A stretch of DNA of 5,974 nucleotides from Bifidobacterium breve (GCA_943325655.2 CALPQG020000179.1:1-5974), one strand, 5' to 3'. Shown: positions 1 through 5,613, numbered from the stretch's first letter. Program-made: numbers and translations. Notes: generated by a model not told the origin, from the letters alone.

Positions 1-12
1 ACCACTAAAAAA

Positions 13-55
13 TCAACACTATTTTGTACCCCTTTTACTTAACATTCAACACTAA
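13..55 (+). repeat. 43-nt direct repeat, copy 1
   Basis: This block starts TCAACACTATTTTGTACC and ends CATTCAACACTAA. It is identical to positions 142-184. The repeat distance is 129 bases, and the surrounding sequence is also similar, so a block larger than 43 nt was duplicated. Confidence 0.9.
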
Positions 56-82
56 AAACTCAACACTCCATTTCGTTTTTTT

Positions 83-113
83 ACTCACAACTCAACACTC
101 ACAACTCAACACT
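83..113 (+). repeat. 31-nt direct repeat, copy 1 of 3
   Basis: The module starts ACTCACAACTCAACACT and contains two CAACACT heptamers. It recurs at 224-254 with one T-to-C change and at 270-300 without change. Copies 2 and 3 are both followed by ATAATT, whereas copy 1 is followed by ATTTCACT, so copies 2 and 3 are the closer pair. Confidence 0.88.
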
Positions 114-141
114 ATTTCACTCCACATCCAACACTAAAAAC

Positions 142-184
142 TCAACACTATTTTGTACCCCTTTTACTTAACATTCAACACTAA
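142..184 (+). repeat. 43-nt direct repeat, copy 2
   Basis: Exact second copy of positions 13-55. Downstream of this copy there is one extra 14-nt unit (AACAACTCAACACT) compared with copy 1, and the following T-run is two bases shorter. This accounts for the shift from a 129-base to a 141-base repeat distance in the next module. Confidence 0.9.
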
Positions 185-308
185 CAACTCAACACTAACA
201 ACTCAACACTTCATTTCGTTTTTACTCACAACTCAACACTCACAACCCAACACTATAATTCATTTTTTTACTCACAACTCAACACTCACAACTCAACACT
301 ATAATTGA

Positions 309-1436
309 TTACTTAAATACCGCCGCTGGCTCCACTTTTCTAATTCTGCTCAAAGCAAAAGAAGCTCCGCTCAAAGAAATAAAGGCTATGGTAGTAAACA
401 TAGACAACAGTACCAGTGGTGAAAATGAAAATATCAATCCTGATTTAGCAACTCCAATCCTGAATCCTTCGAGCAATGCCAATCCAACTAAAAAACCAAC
501 CATTGAAAATAGTATGGCTTGTGTTAAAATAAGCCTGCTGATGTAGCCATTTCCTGCCCCTATGGCTTTTAAAGTACCATAGTCTTTCAAACGGTCGAGC
601 GCAGAAGTGTACATGGTTAAACCAATGATGAAAAATCCTGCAATCAAAGCAAACACAATCAAGGTGCCGGTACTCAACGCGATGCCACTGCTGGATAATA
701 TTTTTTTTATGGATGACGAAGCCAGTTTAGGCGACGGCCATGCCCGAACACCGTAAATTGACTTGTTGATTTCCGCCACCACCTGGTCAATATTTTGTTT
801 GGCGCTTACATTCACCAAAACCGCACTGATGGTGTTCGGAGATTGGTTGGAAAAAAATCTTGCCCGCTCCATGGTGGTCACACAAAAGCTGCTTCCGAAA
901 CCTCTAAATCCTTTGGTTTGCAATATAAAAAATGCCCGCTTGCCATTGATCTCCAGCGCTGTGCCCAGGTTGATGTCACCTCCAAGGTTTTTTTGCTCAA
1001 AAAATTCTCCACTTATTGCTCCATCTAATTGTAAATCAGTGCTATTTCCTTTCAATATTTTGTTTTTATGCAGCAAGGCATTGATGTGATTTTCATCCAC
1101 ACCCAATAAGGTGATGCCACCACTGGTGCCATTTTTAAAATTACAGGATGCCCCGGAAATGAGTAGCGGGAAAGCTTCCTTTATGCCCGTGATGCCTTGT
1201 ACCGCGCGAAGGTTTCTTATATCCAGTTTCCCCAATTGATTTACATCATCAGTTTTGCTGTCAACCACCCAAATGTCTGCCTGTACATCGGTAGCCAATG
1301 CCCCCATTAGTCCTGAAAGAAAAAAGAAAATGCCCAATTGTTGACCGATTAAGAATGTACTGATCAAAATACCTACAATTACACCTATGCTTTTTGCCTT
1401 GTCGAATTTGATGAATTTCCATGCAATCTTTATCAT
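309..1436 (-). CDS. ABC exporter permease, FtsX/MacB/DevC type
   Basis: This is the membrane subunit of a tripartite export system, 375 residues. The visible layout is that of the FtsX family: one N-terminal membrane helix (about residues 16-40), a large extracytoplasmic domain (about 43-250) and three C-terminal helices (about 252-276, 300-324, 338-362). Between helices 2 and 3 is the coupling segment DYGTLKAIGA (285-294), typical of permeases that meet an ATPase of the LolD/MacB class. The C-terminus VEPAAVFK is also typical. The N-terminal pattern IAWKFIKFDKAKS resembles DevC-type permeases that carry no fused ATPase domain. It is the last gene of the operon, 4 bases after the adaptor gene, consistent with translational coupling. 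The substrate cannot be read from the sequence. The gene ends next to the repeat array, with no clear hairpin terminator. The family call is firm; the DevC subgroup is inference. Confidence 0.9.
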   Translation of the reverse strand: MIKIAWKFIKFDKAKSIGVIVGILISTFLIGQQLGIFFFLSGLMGALATDVQADIWVVDSKTDDVNQLGKLDIRNLRAVQGITGIKEAFPLLISGASCNFKNGTSGGITLLGVDENHINALLHKNKILKGNSTDLQLDGAISGEFFEQKNLGGDINLGTALEINGKRAFFILQTKGFRGFGSSFCVTTMERARFFSNQSPNTISAVLVNVSAKQNIDQVVAEINKSIYGVRAWPSPKLASSSIKKILSSSGIALSTGTLIVFALIAGFFIIGLTMYTSALDRLKDYGTLKAIGAGNGYISRLILTQAILFSMVGFLVGLALLEGFRIGVAKSGLIFSFSPLVLLSMFTTIAFISLSGASFALSRIRKVEPAAVFK

Positions 1437-1440
1437 TGTT

Positions 1441-2394
1441 TTATTTTTTTACCTTACTGGAAAGATCAATCACACATTCAACCCTAGCATTCAATAATAA
1501 TTTATCGGGCTCATCAAGCATTATTTTTATGGTCCTCACCCTTCGGTCTTCTTTTTCACCAGACTGATCGGTAAACAATGATTTTTTTTGAAGAAAAGAA
1601 TAGGCAGAATAAATGGTACCCGTGGTTAAAGTGTCGGATGAACCCAGGTTTCTGATCCAACCCATTTGACCTATTCCAATTTTGTTGGCATACAACTGGT
1701 CTATTTCACAAATGGCAATCGTTTTACCCTCAGGATTAATTTGCGCAATGGATTGTTGTGGGGCAATTGATCCGCCAATTAAAACGTTCAATTCTAGTAT
1801 GCTACCATTTACCGGAGCCGTTATGATTTTTTGATTTCTTTGTATTTGGGCTACCAACCTTGCTGCTTTTATTTCCTTTAACCTGCTTTTAGAAACACGC
1901 ACACTGGCGTCTAATTTTTTAAGGTTGGCCTGCAATGATTTTAAAGCTGTCGTTGCATCATCAACAGTTTGTTGTGTTTCGGCACCTTTGGTGAATAAAT
2001 TTTGCAAGCGTTGAAGTTCAGCTTTTGAATTCCTGAATTTTACCTCAAATTCTTCCCTGTTGGCTTCCTCCACCTTCACCTGTTCGGCTTGTGTACTTAC
2101 TTCATAATTCAATTGATGGAGCTTGGCATCTTCTAAATGGTGTTCTAATTCAAGAATTATGGTACCCACACTTACGGTGTCGTTTTCTTTTTTATGAATA
2201 GTAGTAACAATGCCGCTTACTGGAGAGGAAAGTTGGATGATGTCATTTTCAGGTATAATTTTACCTACACCGACTACGCGTTGAACAATACTGATTTGTG
2301 TGGTGCTTTTATTTTCTAACGGCTCGTTTTCTGGTTTTTTGTTACAAGAAATTGCCAATGAAAAAGGAAGTAGTAAAAGGAAATAATATTTCAT
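1441..2394 (-). CDS. Periplasmic adaptor (HlyD/MacA-type membrane-fusion) lipoprotein
   Basis: The 317-residue protein would bridge the inner-membrane permease to an outer-membrane channel. It starts with a short hydrophobic signal peptide ending in LAISC, giving a predicted lipidated Cys17 and mature N-terminus CNKKPENE, so it is probably anchored by lipid. Residues about 55-85 (SSPVSGIVTTIHKKENDTVS) form the first half of a biotinyl-lipoyl-like domain. Residues about 90-185 are rich in E, K, Q and L and look like the long alpha-helical hairpin of adaptor proteins. Residues about 190-220 (ITAPVNGSILELNVLIGG) are the second lipoyl half, followed by a beta-barrel-like part. The length is a little short for MacA and suits DevB-like adaptors. 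The gene lies 8 bases after the ATPase and 4 before the permease. The family is clear; the partner channel and the substrate are unknown. Confidence 0.9.
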   Translation of the reverse strand: MKYYFLLLLPFSLAISCNKKPENEPLENKSTTQISIVQRVVGVGKIIPENDIIQLSSPVSGIVTTIHKKENDTVSVGTIILELEHHLEDAKLHQLNYEVSTQAEQVKVEEANREEFEVKFRNSKAELQRLQNLFTKGAETQQTVDDATTALKSLQANLKKLDASVRVSKSRLKEIKAARLVAQIQRNQKIITAPVNGSILELNVLIGGSIAPQQSIAQINPEGKTIAICEIDQLYANKIGIGQMGWIRNLGSSDTLTTGTIYSAYSFLQKKSLFTDQSGEKEDRRVRTIKIMLDEPDKLLLNARVECVIDLSSKVKK

Positions 2395-2402
2395 ACCAAT
2401 TT

Positions 2403-3161
2403 TTATTTTAAAGCTATTTCTTCCTCTACAGGTTTATCGGAAATGCCACCATCAAGCACATACACAATCCTGTCGGCAAATGCGCGTAGCCTGTTGTCAT
2501 GGGTAACTACCGCTACAGCCTTTCCTTGACGTGCAAGTTGTTTGAGTTCTTGCATCACAATGCCCGCACTGGCAAGGTCAAGTGATGCAGTTGGTTCGTC
2601 ACAAAGCATCATTTCAGGATTGGTGACCAAGGCTCTTGCGATGGCAACCCTTTGTTGTTGTCCACCGCTCAAGTCATTTGAAAGGTTTGACAACCGGTCG
2701 CCCATGCCAACTTTTACCAAAGCAGTTGTTGCATTTTCAATGGCCTCTTGCTCATTCATCCCTTGCAAAAGCAAGGGCATCATTACGTTTTCCAAGGCGG
2801 TAAGCGGAGCAATCAGGTTAAACCGCTGAAAAATGAATCCTATTTTTTGAAGCCTTAATTTGGCCAATTCATTTTCACTCCATTCATTTACTTTTGTACC
2901 ACTGATCCAAACCTCCCCAAAACTCGGATAAATCACACAGCCAAACAATGAAAGGAGTGTAGTTTTTCCAGAACCTGAGGGGCCAATAATGAGCAACAGT
3001 TCACCCGCTTTTAATTCGACGGTACTTGCTTTTAATGCGGTGATTACACCATCACCAACCCGGTATTCTTTGCCTGCATTGACAACTTTTGCAATCGTTT
3101 TATTGTCGGCCTTGGTGTCGTTTAATGTTGGTTCGGGCACAAATCCTGGTTTGGTTTCCAT
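2403..3161 (-). CDS. ABC exporter ATPase subunit, LolD/MacB/DevA type
   Basis: This cytoplasmic ATPase (252 residues) powers the exporter encoded by the next two genes. All nucleotide-binding motifs are intact: Walker A GPSGSGKTT (60-68), Q-loop Q112 in FIFQRFN, signature LSGGQQQ (164-170), Walker B MMLCDEP with D188 and E189, D-loop SLDLAS from 193, and H-loop His221 in VVTHD. The segment FIFQRFNLIAPLTALENV is characteristic of the MacB/LolD/FtsE-like group. About 25 polar N-terminal residues precede the core, somewhat longer than usual. I keep the ATG at 3161 because the nearby ATG at 3174 is in another frame, in a duplicated AAACATGGAAA sequence. It is the first gene of the leftward operon; a -7-like element lies about 135 bases upstream. 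Substrate is unknown. Confidence 0.93.
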   Translation of the reverse strand: METKPGFVPEPTLNDTKADNKTIAKVVNAGKEYRVGDGVITALKASTVELKAGELLLIIGPSGSGKTTLLSLFGCVIYPSFGEVWISGTKVNEWSENELAKLRLQKIGFIFQRFNLIAPLTALENVMMPLLLQGMNEQEAIENATTALVKVGMGDRLSNLSNDLSGGQQQRVAIARALVTNPEMMLCDEPTASLDLASAGIVMQELKQLARQGKAVAVVTHDNRLRAFADRIVYVLDGGISDKPVEEEIALK

Positions 3162-3164
3162 GTT

Positions 3165-3284
3165 TTATTTTCCATGTTTTTTTCTAAACGACATGTTTTT
3201 ATTGAATTTCCCAGATATGAAACATTCCTGAATAAGAAGAATTAGCGATAATTTTCTTGAAAGTGTCATTGAATTACTTTTCAT
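3165..3284 (-). CDS. Possible 39-codon leader ORF before the exporter operon
   Basis: A short ORF from ATG at 3284 to TAA at 3165 encodes 39 residues beginning MKSNSMTLSRKLSLILLIQ and ending in a basic tail FRKKHGK. Its stop lies 3 bases before the ATPase ATG, and its start overlaps the end of the 28-codon ORF upstream (ATGAAAAGTAA). Such an arrangement could couple translation into the ATPase gene, but an ORF of this size is expected by chance and I recognise no family. It may simply be leader RNA. Confidence 0.15.
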   Translation of the reverse strand: MKSNSMTLSRKLSLILLIQECFISGKFNKNMSFRKKHGK

Positions 3285-3360
3285 GAAGAAATATCAAAAT
3301 TAGTGCAAAGGCCAAAAAAGCTATAAGACAATACGCATACATTGAAATGACAATTGTCAT
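3274..3360 (-). CDS. Possible 28-residue single-pass membrane microprotein
   Basis: An ATG at 3360 opens a 28-codon ORF ending in TAA. The product is strongly hydrophobic in its second half (CLIAFLAFALILIFL), flanked by a short polar start and a charged end HEK, as in single-pass membrane microproteins. It lies in the leader between the acidic-protein gene and the exporter operon, in the operon's orientation. Its start codon is part of a perfect palindrome (3347-3360), and a TAATTTTG -7-like element lies inside it, so the same DNA may be regulatory. AT-rich DNA readily produces hydrophobic short ORFs, so this is a weak call. Confidence 0.25.
   Translation of the reverse strand: MTIVISMYAYCLIAFLAFALILIFLHEK
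3295..3302 (-). promoter_or_regulatory. TAATTTTG, -7-like element before the exporter operon
   Basis: On the minus strand this reads TAATTTTG, an exact match to the Bacteroidota -7 consensus TAnnTTTG. I see no TTTG -33 element at the usual spacing of about 19-21 bases. If used, it would give the ATPase mRNA a leader of roughly 130 bases. Confidence 0.3.
3347..3360. promoter_or_regulatory. Perfect 14-bp palindrome ATGACAATTGTCAT
   Basis: ATGACAATTGTCAT is identical on both strands, with a TGACA...TGTCA core of the kind bound by dimeric helix-turn-helix regulators. On the minus strand it lies about 45 bases upstream of the -7-like element at 3295-3302, a plausible operator or activator position for the exporter operon. 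No regulator gene is visible nearby, so the role is inference. Confidence 0.4.
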
Positions 3361-3411
3361 AATTTTTTAAAAATTGAATGTACTGTTGGTCGTTGAATTC
3401 ATTAGCGATTA

Positions 3412-3747
3412 TCACTCATGACCACCTTCATCCAAATCGATATGGTTGTCGCCACCCAAACTGTAATAATTGTTTTCTTCATCCTCATTGCCAATATTTT
3501 CTTCTTGGTCATCAAGTTCAGCACCCGGAATGTCCAGTTCGTAATCAGTTGTTTTGATGTCAATCTCGTCTTCCTCATCCAATGTTTCTGAGGCATCATT
3601 GGATGTTTTGTTTAAAGTGAGGTCATTAGGATTGATATCCCTTTCAAGAATTCCCTGAGTATAAATATCCTCATCTGCTGGATATAATGGGTATCCTGGA
3701 AGATTGACGGATTCTTCTTTATTGGTTTCTTTATCAGTAGGTTTCAT
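3412..3747 (-). CDS. Conserved acidic protein of unknown function (Bacteroidota family)
   Basis: Small, very acidic, soluble protein of 111 residues with no signal peptide or membrane helix. I chose the ATG at 3747 because the preceding 16 codons (MYRCKIFNKK...) are basic, unlike the rest, and read as untranslated leader. Two blocks stand out: LPGYPLYPADEDIY (16-29) and a C-terminal block with IPGAELDD, IGNEDEENNYYSLGGD and HIDLDE (about 73-107). A linker rich in D, E, N and T, probably disordered, joins them. From memory this two-block pattern belongs to a family widespread in Bacteroidota and annotated only as hypothetical; I cannot verify that here. The gene is monocistronic in appearance, divergent from the small ORF at 3839. 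A loose -33/-7 pair (ATTG, 22 bases, TATCGTTG) precedes it on the minus strand near 3788-3820. Function is unknown. Confidence 0.8.
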   Translation of the reverse strand: MKPTDKETNKEESVNLPGYPLYPADEDIYTQGILERDINPNDLTLNKTSNDASETLDEEDEIDIKTTDYELDIPGAELDDQEENIGNEDEENNYYSLGGDNHIDLDEGGHE

Positions 3748-3838
3748 AGCTTTTAGTTTTAATTGTTTCTTGTTAAAAATTTTACAACGATACAAAGTTG
3801 TGACTTATTGCTACCAATTTTCTAATACAATTATTTGA

Positions 3839-3991
3839 ATGAATTACATGAGTCACAGCAGTAGAAAGGTTGTACTGAGAGCTAAGGAAATATCCATGAT
3901 TATTCGCTTCATTGAACAATCAAGAGAATATCGGGATTACGCATTTTTTAAAGGCTTACGCAAGACAATTCAAAGATTGCGCATGATTTAG
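3839..3991 (+). CDS. Candidate small basic protein, 50 residues, unknown function
   Basis: An ATG at 3839, directly preceded by an in-frame TGA, opens a 50-codon ORF ending in TAG. A second start at codon 4 (ATGAGTCAC) would give 47 residues. The product starts MNYMSHSSRKVVLRAK and continues with EISMIIRFIEQSREYRDYAFFKG and LRKTIQRLRMI. This is an amphipathic, basic, probably helical sequence, richer in R, E and aromatic residues than random translation of this AT-rich DNA would give. The base composition of the ORF is also less AT-biased than the sequence just after its stop. It is divergent from the acidic-protein gene, with about 90 bases between starts. No Shine-Dalgarno sequence is visible, as is usual in Bacteroidota. 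I do not recognise a named family. It could be a real small gene, possibly nucleic-acid binding given its charge, or a fragment. Confidence 0.45.
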   Translation: MNYMSHSSRKVVLRAKEISMIIRFIEQSREYRDYAFFKGLRKTIQRLRMI

Positions 3992-4548
3992 CTCGTACTT
4001 GAAAATCTATTGTCCCATTTTAAAAAAGATACTCTTACTAATTTGTCTTTTGTGTAAATTATTCTGATTTACACGCAAATGTAGAATCATCTAATCAGAA
4101 TGTTTTAGGTTCTTCAAATTTGAAATTATTAGCATTTGAATAACTTTCTCTTCCTAGAGAAACTAACTATTGTTGTTTAAATTCTGTGGATTTTAAATGG
4201 TTTTCAATATTAGTTTTTTTTAGATTCTGATAATGTGTCAATTTGTTGAATAATATAATTTAGTAAATATGAAATTGAGCTGTCTGATTGTTCTGTTGTG
4301 GTATATTTCAGCAGTCAATTAAGTTTGATTTTCAAAAATCACTTGTTCTTCTTGAATTTCAGAAATTTATGAAATAGTTTGACCATAAGAAATATTAATC
4401 ATTCCAATAAAAGTTAGGATTAATATGTATTTGAAAAATGAATTGATCATTGCAATAACTTAAAATTAGTTGAAAATTACCTCGATACTCATCCCAAACT
4501 TAACCAAATTCCCCTAAAACCTCATGATGCATTTTTGTTTAAAAATTT
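3992..4548. other. AT-rich intergenic stretch with no convincing gene
   Basis: About 560 bases without a credible ORF. It is strongly AT-rich and stops occur in all frames. The only structures I see are short inverted repeats: a perfect 7-bp one at 4052-4074 (GTGTAAA, 9-nt loop, TTTACAC) and a 6-bp one at 4145-4162 (TTTCTC, 6-nt loop, GAGAAA). A 17-codon ORF at 4269-4322 is too short to support. No tRNA-like or rRNA-like segment was noticed. Confidence 0.6.
4052..4074. repeat. 7-bp inverted repeat with 9-nt loop
   Basis: GTGTAAA and TTTACAC are perfectly complementary arms around TTATTCTGA. No T-run follows, so it does not look like an intrinsic terminator. It lies about 60 bases after the stop of the small ORF at 3839-3991. 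It may be an operator or a chance structure. Confidence 0.3.
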
Positions 4549-4556
4549 TACCTTTG
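4549..4556 (+). promoter_or_regulatory. TACCTTTG, -7 element of the hydrolase gene
   Basis: TACCTTTG matches the Bacteroidota -7 consensus TAnnTTTG exactly and ends 19 bases before the hydrolase ATG, which would give a short leader. A TTTG at 4534-4537 is too close to be a normal -33 element (11 bases instead of about 20), so only the -7 half is convincing. Confidence 0.5.
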
Positions 4557-4575
4557 TGGCTCAAGCTATACGATC

Positions 4576-5340
4576 ATGGAATTATATTACAGAACTTTGG
4601 GTGCGGGGCAACCTGTCATTATTTTACATGGCTTAATGGGCTCTTGTGACAATTGGCTTACGGTAAGCAAACCCCTTGCTGAAAAATACGAGCTCTTTAT
4701 TGTCGACCAAAGAAACCATGGCAGAAGTCCTTGGGCGGAGGAAATGAACTACTACGTCATGGTCAATGATTTACTGGATTTTATCCAACAGCATCATATT
4801 ATTAATCCTGTCATTATCGGGCATTCTATGGGCGGGAAAGTGGCTATGAAATTTGCCACCGAACATCCTGCATTGTTGTCCAAACTTATTGTAGTAGACA
4901 TTGCGCCAAGGTATTATGCGCCACACCACCAGGATGTGTTGGCTGGCTTGAATGCCATTGATTTAAACACTTTACAAAATAGGGTAGAAGCCGATCAGAT
5001 TTTGGCGGCACATATTTCTTCTCCTGATGTGCGTCAGTTTTTATTGAAAAATTTGTACCGAAACGAGGAGAATCAATTTGCCTGGAGAATCAATTTACAG
5101 GTAATCAACGAACAAATAGACCATATCGGCGAAGCATTGAACACCAATGCTACCTTTGACAAACCGGCTTTATTCATTAGCGGCGCTTTGTCTGATTATA
5201 TCACCGATACCGATAAGCCACAAATTGCGTCTGCATTTCCCCAAAGTAAAGTAGTAGTGATTCCGAATGCCAACCATTGGGTGCAAGCCACACAGCCTTT
5301 GACTTTTTTAAACGCAGTTACTGAATTTATTGACGCATAA
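4576..5340 (+). CDS. Alpha/beta-fold hydrolase, YbfF/ABHD11-type esterase
   Basis: The 254-residue cytoplasmic protein has the complete alpha/beta-hydrolase pattern. HGLMGSCDNW (18-27) supplies the oxyanion hole. DQRNHGRSPW (44-53) and GHSMGGKVAM (82-91, nucleophile Ser84) follow. Next come VVDIAPRYY (106-114, with Asp108) and SGALSDYI (202-209, with Asp207), and finally NANHWVQATQP (231-241, catalytic His234). Asp108 or Asp207 may serve as the acid. The combination of HGLxGSxDNW, RNHGRSP and GHSMGGKVAM is characteristic of the YbfF/ABHD11 group, esterases acting on short to medium acyl esters or thioesters; the exact substrate is not known. Length fits the family and there is no signal peptide. 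It stands alone on the plus strand, with a TACCTTTG -7 element just upstream and palindromic repeats just downstream. Related lactone or haloperoxidase-like hydrolases are less likely. Confidence 0.9.
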   Translation: MELYYRTLGAGQPVIILHGLMGSCDNWLTVSKPLAEKYELFIVDQRNHGRSPWAEEMNYYVMVNDLLDFIQQHHIINPVIIGHSMGGKVAMKFATEHPALLSKLIVVDIAPRYYAPHHQDVLAGLNAIDLNTLQNRVEADQILAAHISSPDVRQFLLKNLYRNEENQFAWRINLQVINEQIDHIGEALNTNATFDKPALFISGALSDYITDTDKPQIASAFPQSKVVVIPNANHWVQATQPLTFLNAVTEFIDA

Positions 5341-5342
5341 TT

Positions 5343-5357
5343 TATAATGCTATTATA
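5343..5357. repeat. Short AT-rich palindrome just after the hydrolase stop
   Basis: TATAAT, GCT and ATTATA form a perfect 6-bp inverted repeat with a 3-nt centre, starting 3 bases after the stop codon. It competes with the outer stem of the larger repeat that shares this DNA. It has no T-run of its own and is weak as a terminator. Confidence 0.3.
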
Positions 5358-5475
5358 TTAATTGGAACGCAGATTGGGCGGATCAAACGGATGAACACGG
5401 ATATTATTAATTTTTTTTATCAGCGAATATCTGCTCAATCTGTTCAATATGCGTTCAATTATTCAATAGCATATT
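5346..5475. repeat. Long imperfect inverted repeat (about 130 bp) after the hydrolase gene
   Basis: The two halves fold back on each other. Matching arms include ATGCTATT (5347-5354) with AATAGCAT (5465-5472), GAACGCA (5365-5371) with TGCGTTC (5450-5456), and ATTG (5373-5376) with CAAT (5445-5448). Further in, GGCGGAT opposes ATCTGCT-type sequence (5429-5444), with several mismatches that would be G-U pairs in RNA. The apex holds a T-run (5411-5418). The wording (ATCAGCGAATATCTGC, GAACGCAGATTGGGCGGAT) resembles a dispersed intergenic palindrome that I associate with Bacteroidota and other genomes. It begins 6 bases after the hydrolase stop, so it may also protect or terminate that mRNA. Confidence 0.75.
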
Positions 5476-5514
5476 GGAATTAGTATTGTATTTTTCGACC
5501 TTTTTGCGTTAAGG

Positions 5515-5613
5515 ATTGAGGCATTGTTTGAGCGCTTTTGATTAGTTGACAATTGAAAGTATTCACGACATTGTTTGATAACTAATCAAAAAGCGAGTGC
5601 CGAAAGCCTCAAT
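5515..5613. repeat. Second long inverted repeat (about 99 bp), three nested stems
   Basis: Three nested arms pair. The outer pair is ATTGAGGC (5515-5522) with GCCTCAAT (5606-5613). The middle pair is TTTTGATTAGTT (5536-5547) with AACTAATCAAAA (5580-5591), extended past one bulged A by CGC (5533-5535) with GCG (5593-5595). The inner pair is ACAAT (5549-5553) with ATTGT (5570-5574). Between the outer and middle stems is an asymmetric unpaired part of about 10 bases on each side. No long ORF lies here. Candidates are a dispersed palindromic element, a MITE-like remnant or a structured RNA. Confidence 0.7.

Larger units (their letters stand above)
1..303. repeat. Degenerate CAACACT tandem-repeat array with higher-order units
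   Basis: The heptamer CAACACT occurs 14 times, always on the plus strand, joined by short linkers such as AACT, CACAACT and AAAAACT. Larger modules are also repeated: an exact 43-nt block (13-55 and 142-184) and a 31-nt block (83-113, 224-254, 270-300). Pyrimidine-rich spacers of the type CATTTCGTTTTT separate the modules. I see no credible gene: the minus strand is broken by TGA within the repeat (TTGTGA) and the plus strand has no good start. The last unit ends only a few bases from the stop codon of the leftward permease gene, so the array forms the 3' flank of that operon. The left boundary lies outside the window. Function is unknown. Confidence 0.9.

Noticed and set aside
1..303. CRISPR array
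   Set aside because: Repeats are short, degenerate and nested, spacers are themselves repeated, and there is no cas gene; it is a tandem satellite-like array.
763..1089. Plus-strand open frames at 763-1089 and 795-1028
   Set aside because: They lie wholly inside the permease gene on the other strand, have no recognisable domain, and are explained as reverse-strand shadows.
2542..3231. Plus-strand open frames at 2542-2829 and 2989-3231
   Set aside because: Both are antisense to the ATPase, which has all its motifs intact; the translations show no family features.
3361..3375. AATTTTTTAAAAATT as terminator of the acidic gene
   Set aside because: It is a pure A/T palindrome without a GC stem or loop, so it would form only a weak hairpin.
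3402..3599. Minus-strand frame at 3402-3599 overlapping the acidic protein gene
   Set aside because: It is an alternative frame of the conserved acidic protein and has a composition typical of frame-shifted acidic codons (M, K, T, W-rich).
3748..3795. Upstream 16-codon extension of the acidic protein (start at 3795)
   Set aside because: The extension MYRCKIFNKK is basic and unlike the rest, and covers the likely promoter and leader. The ATG at 3747 gives the expected family-like start MKPTDKE.
4269..4322. 17-codon ORF starting MKLSCLIVLLWYISA
   Set aside because: Too short and in AT-rich DNA, with no promoter or context; it is expected by chance.
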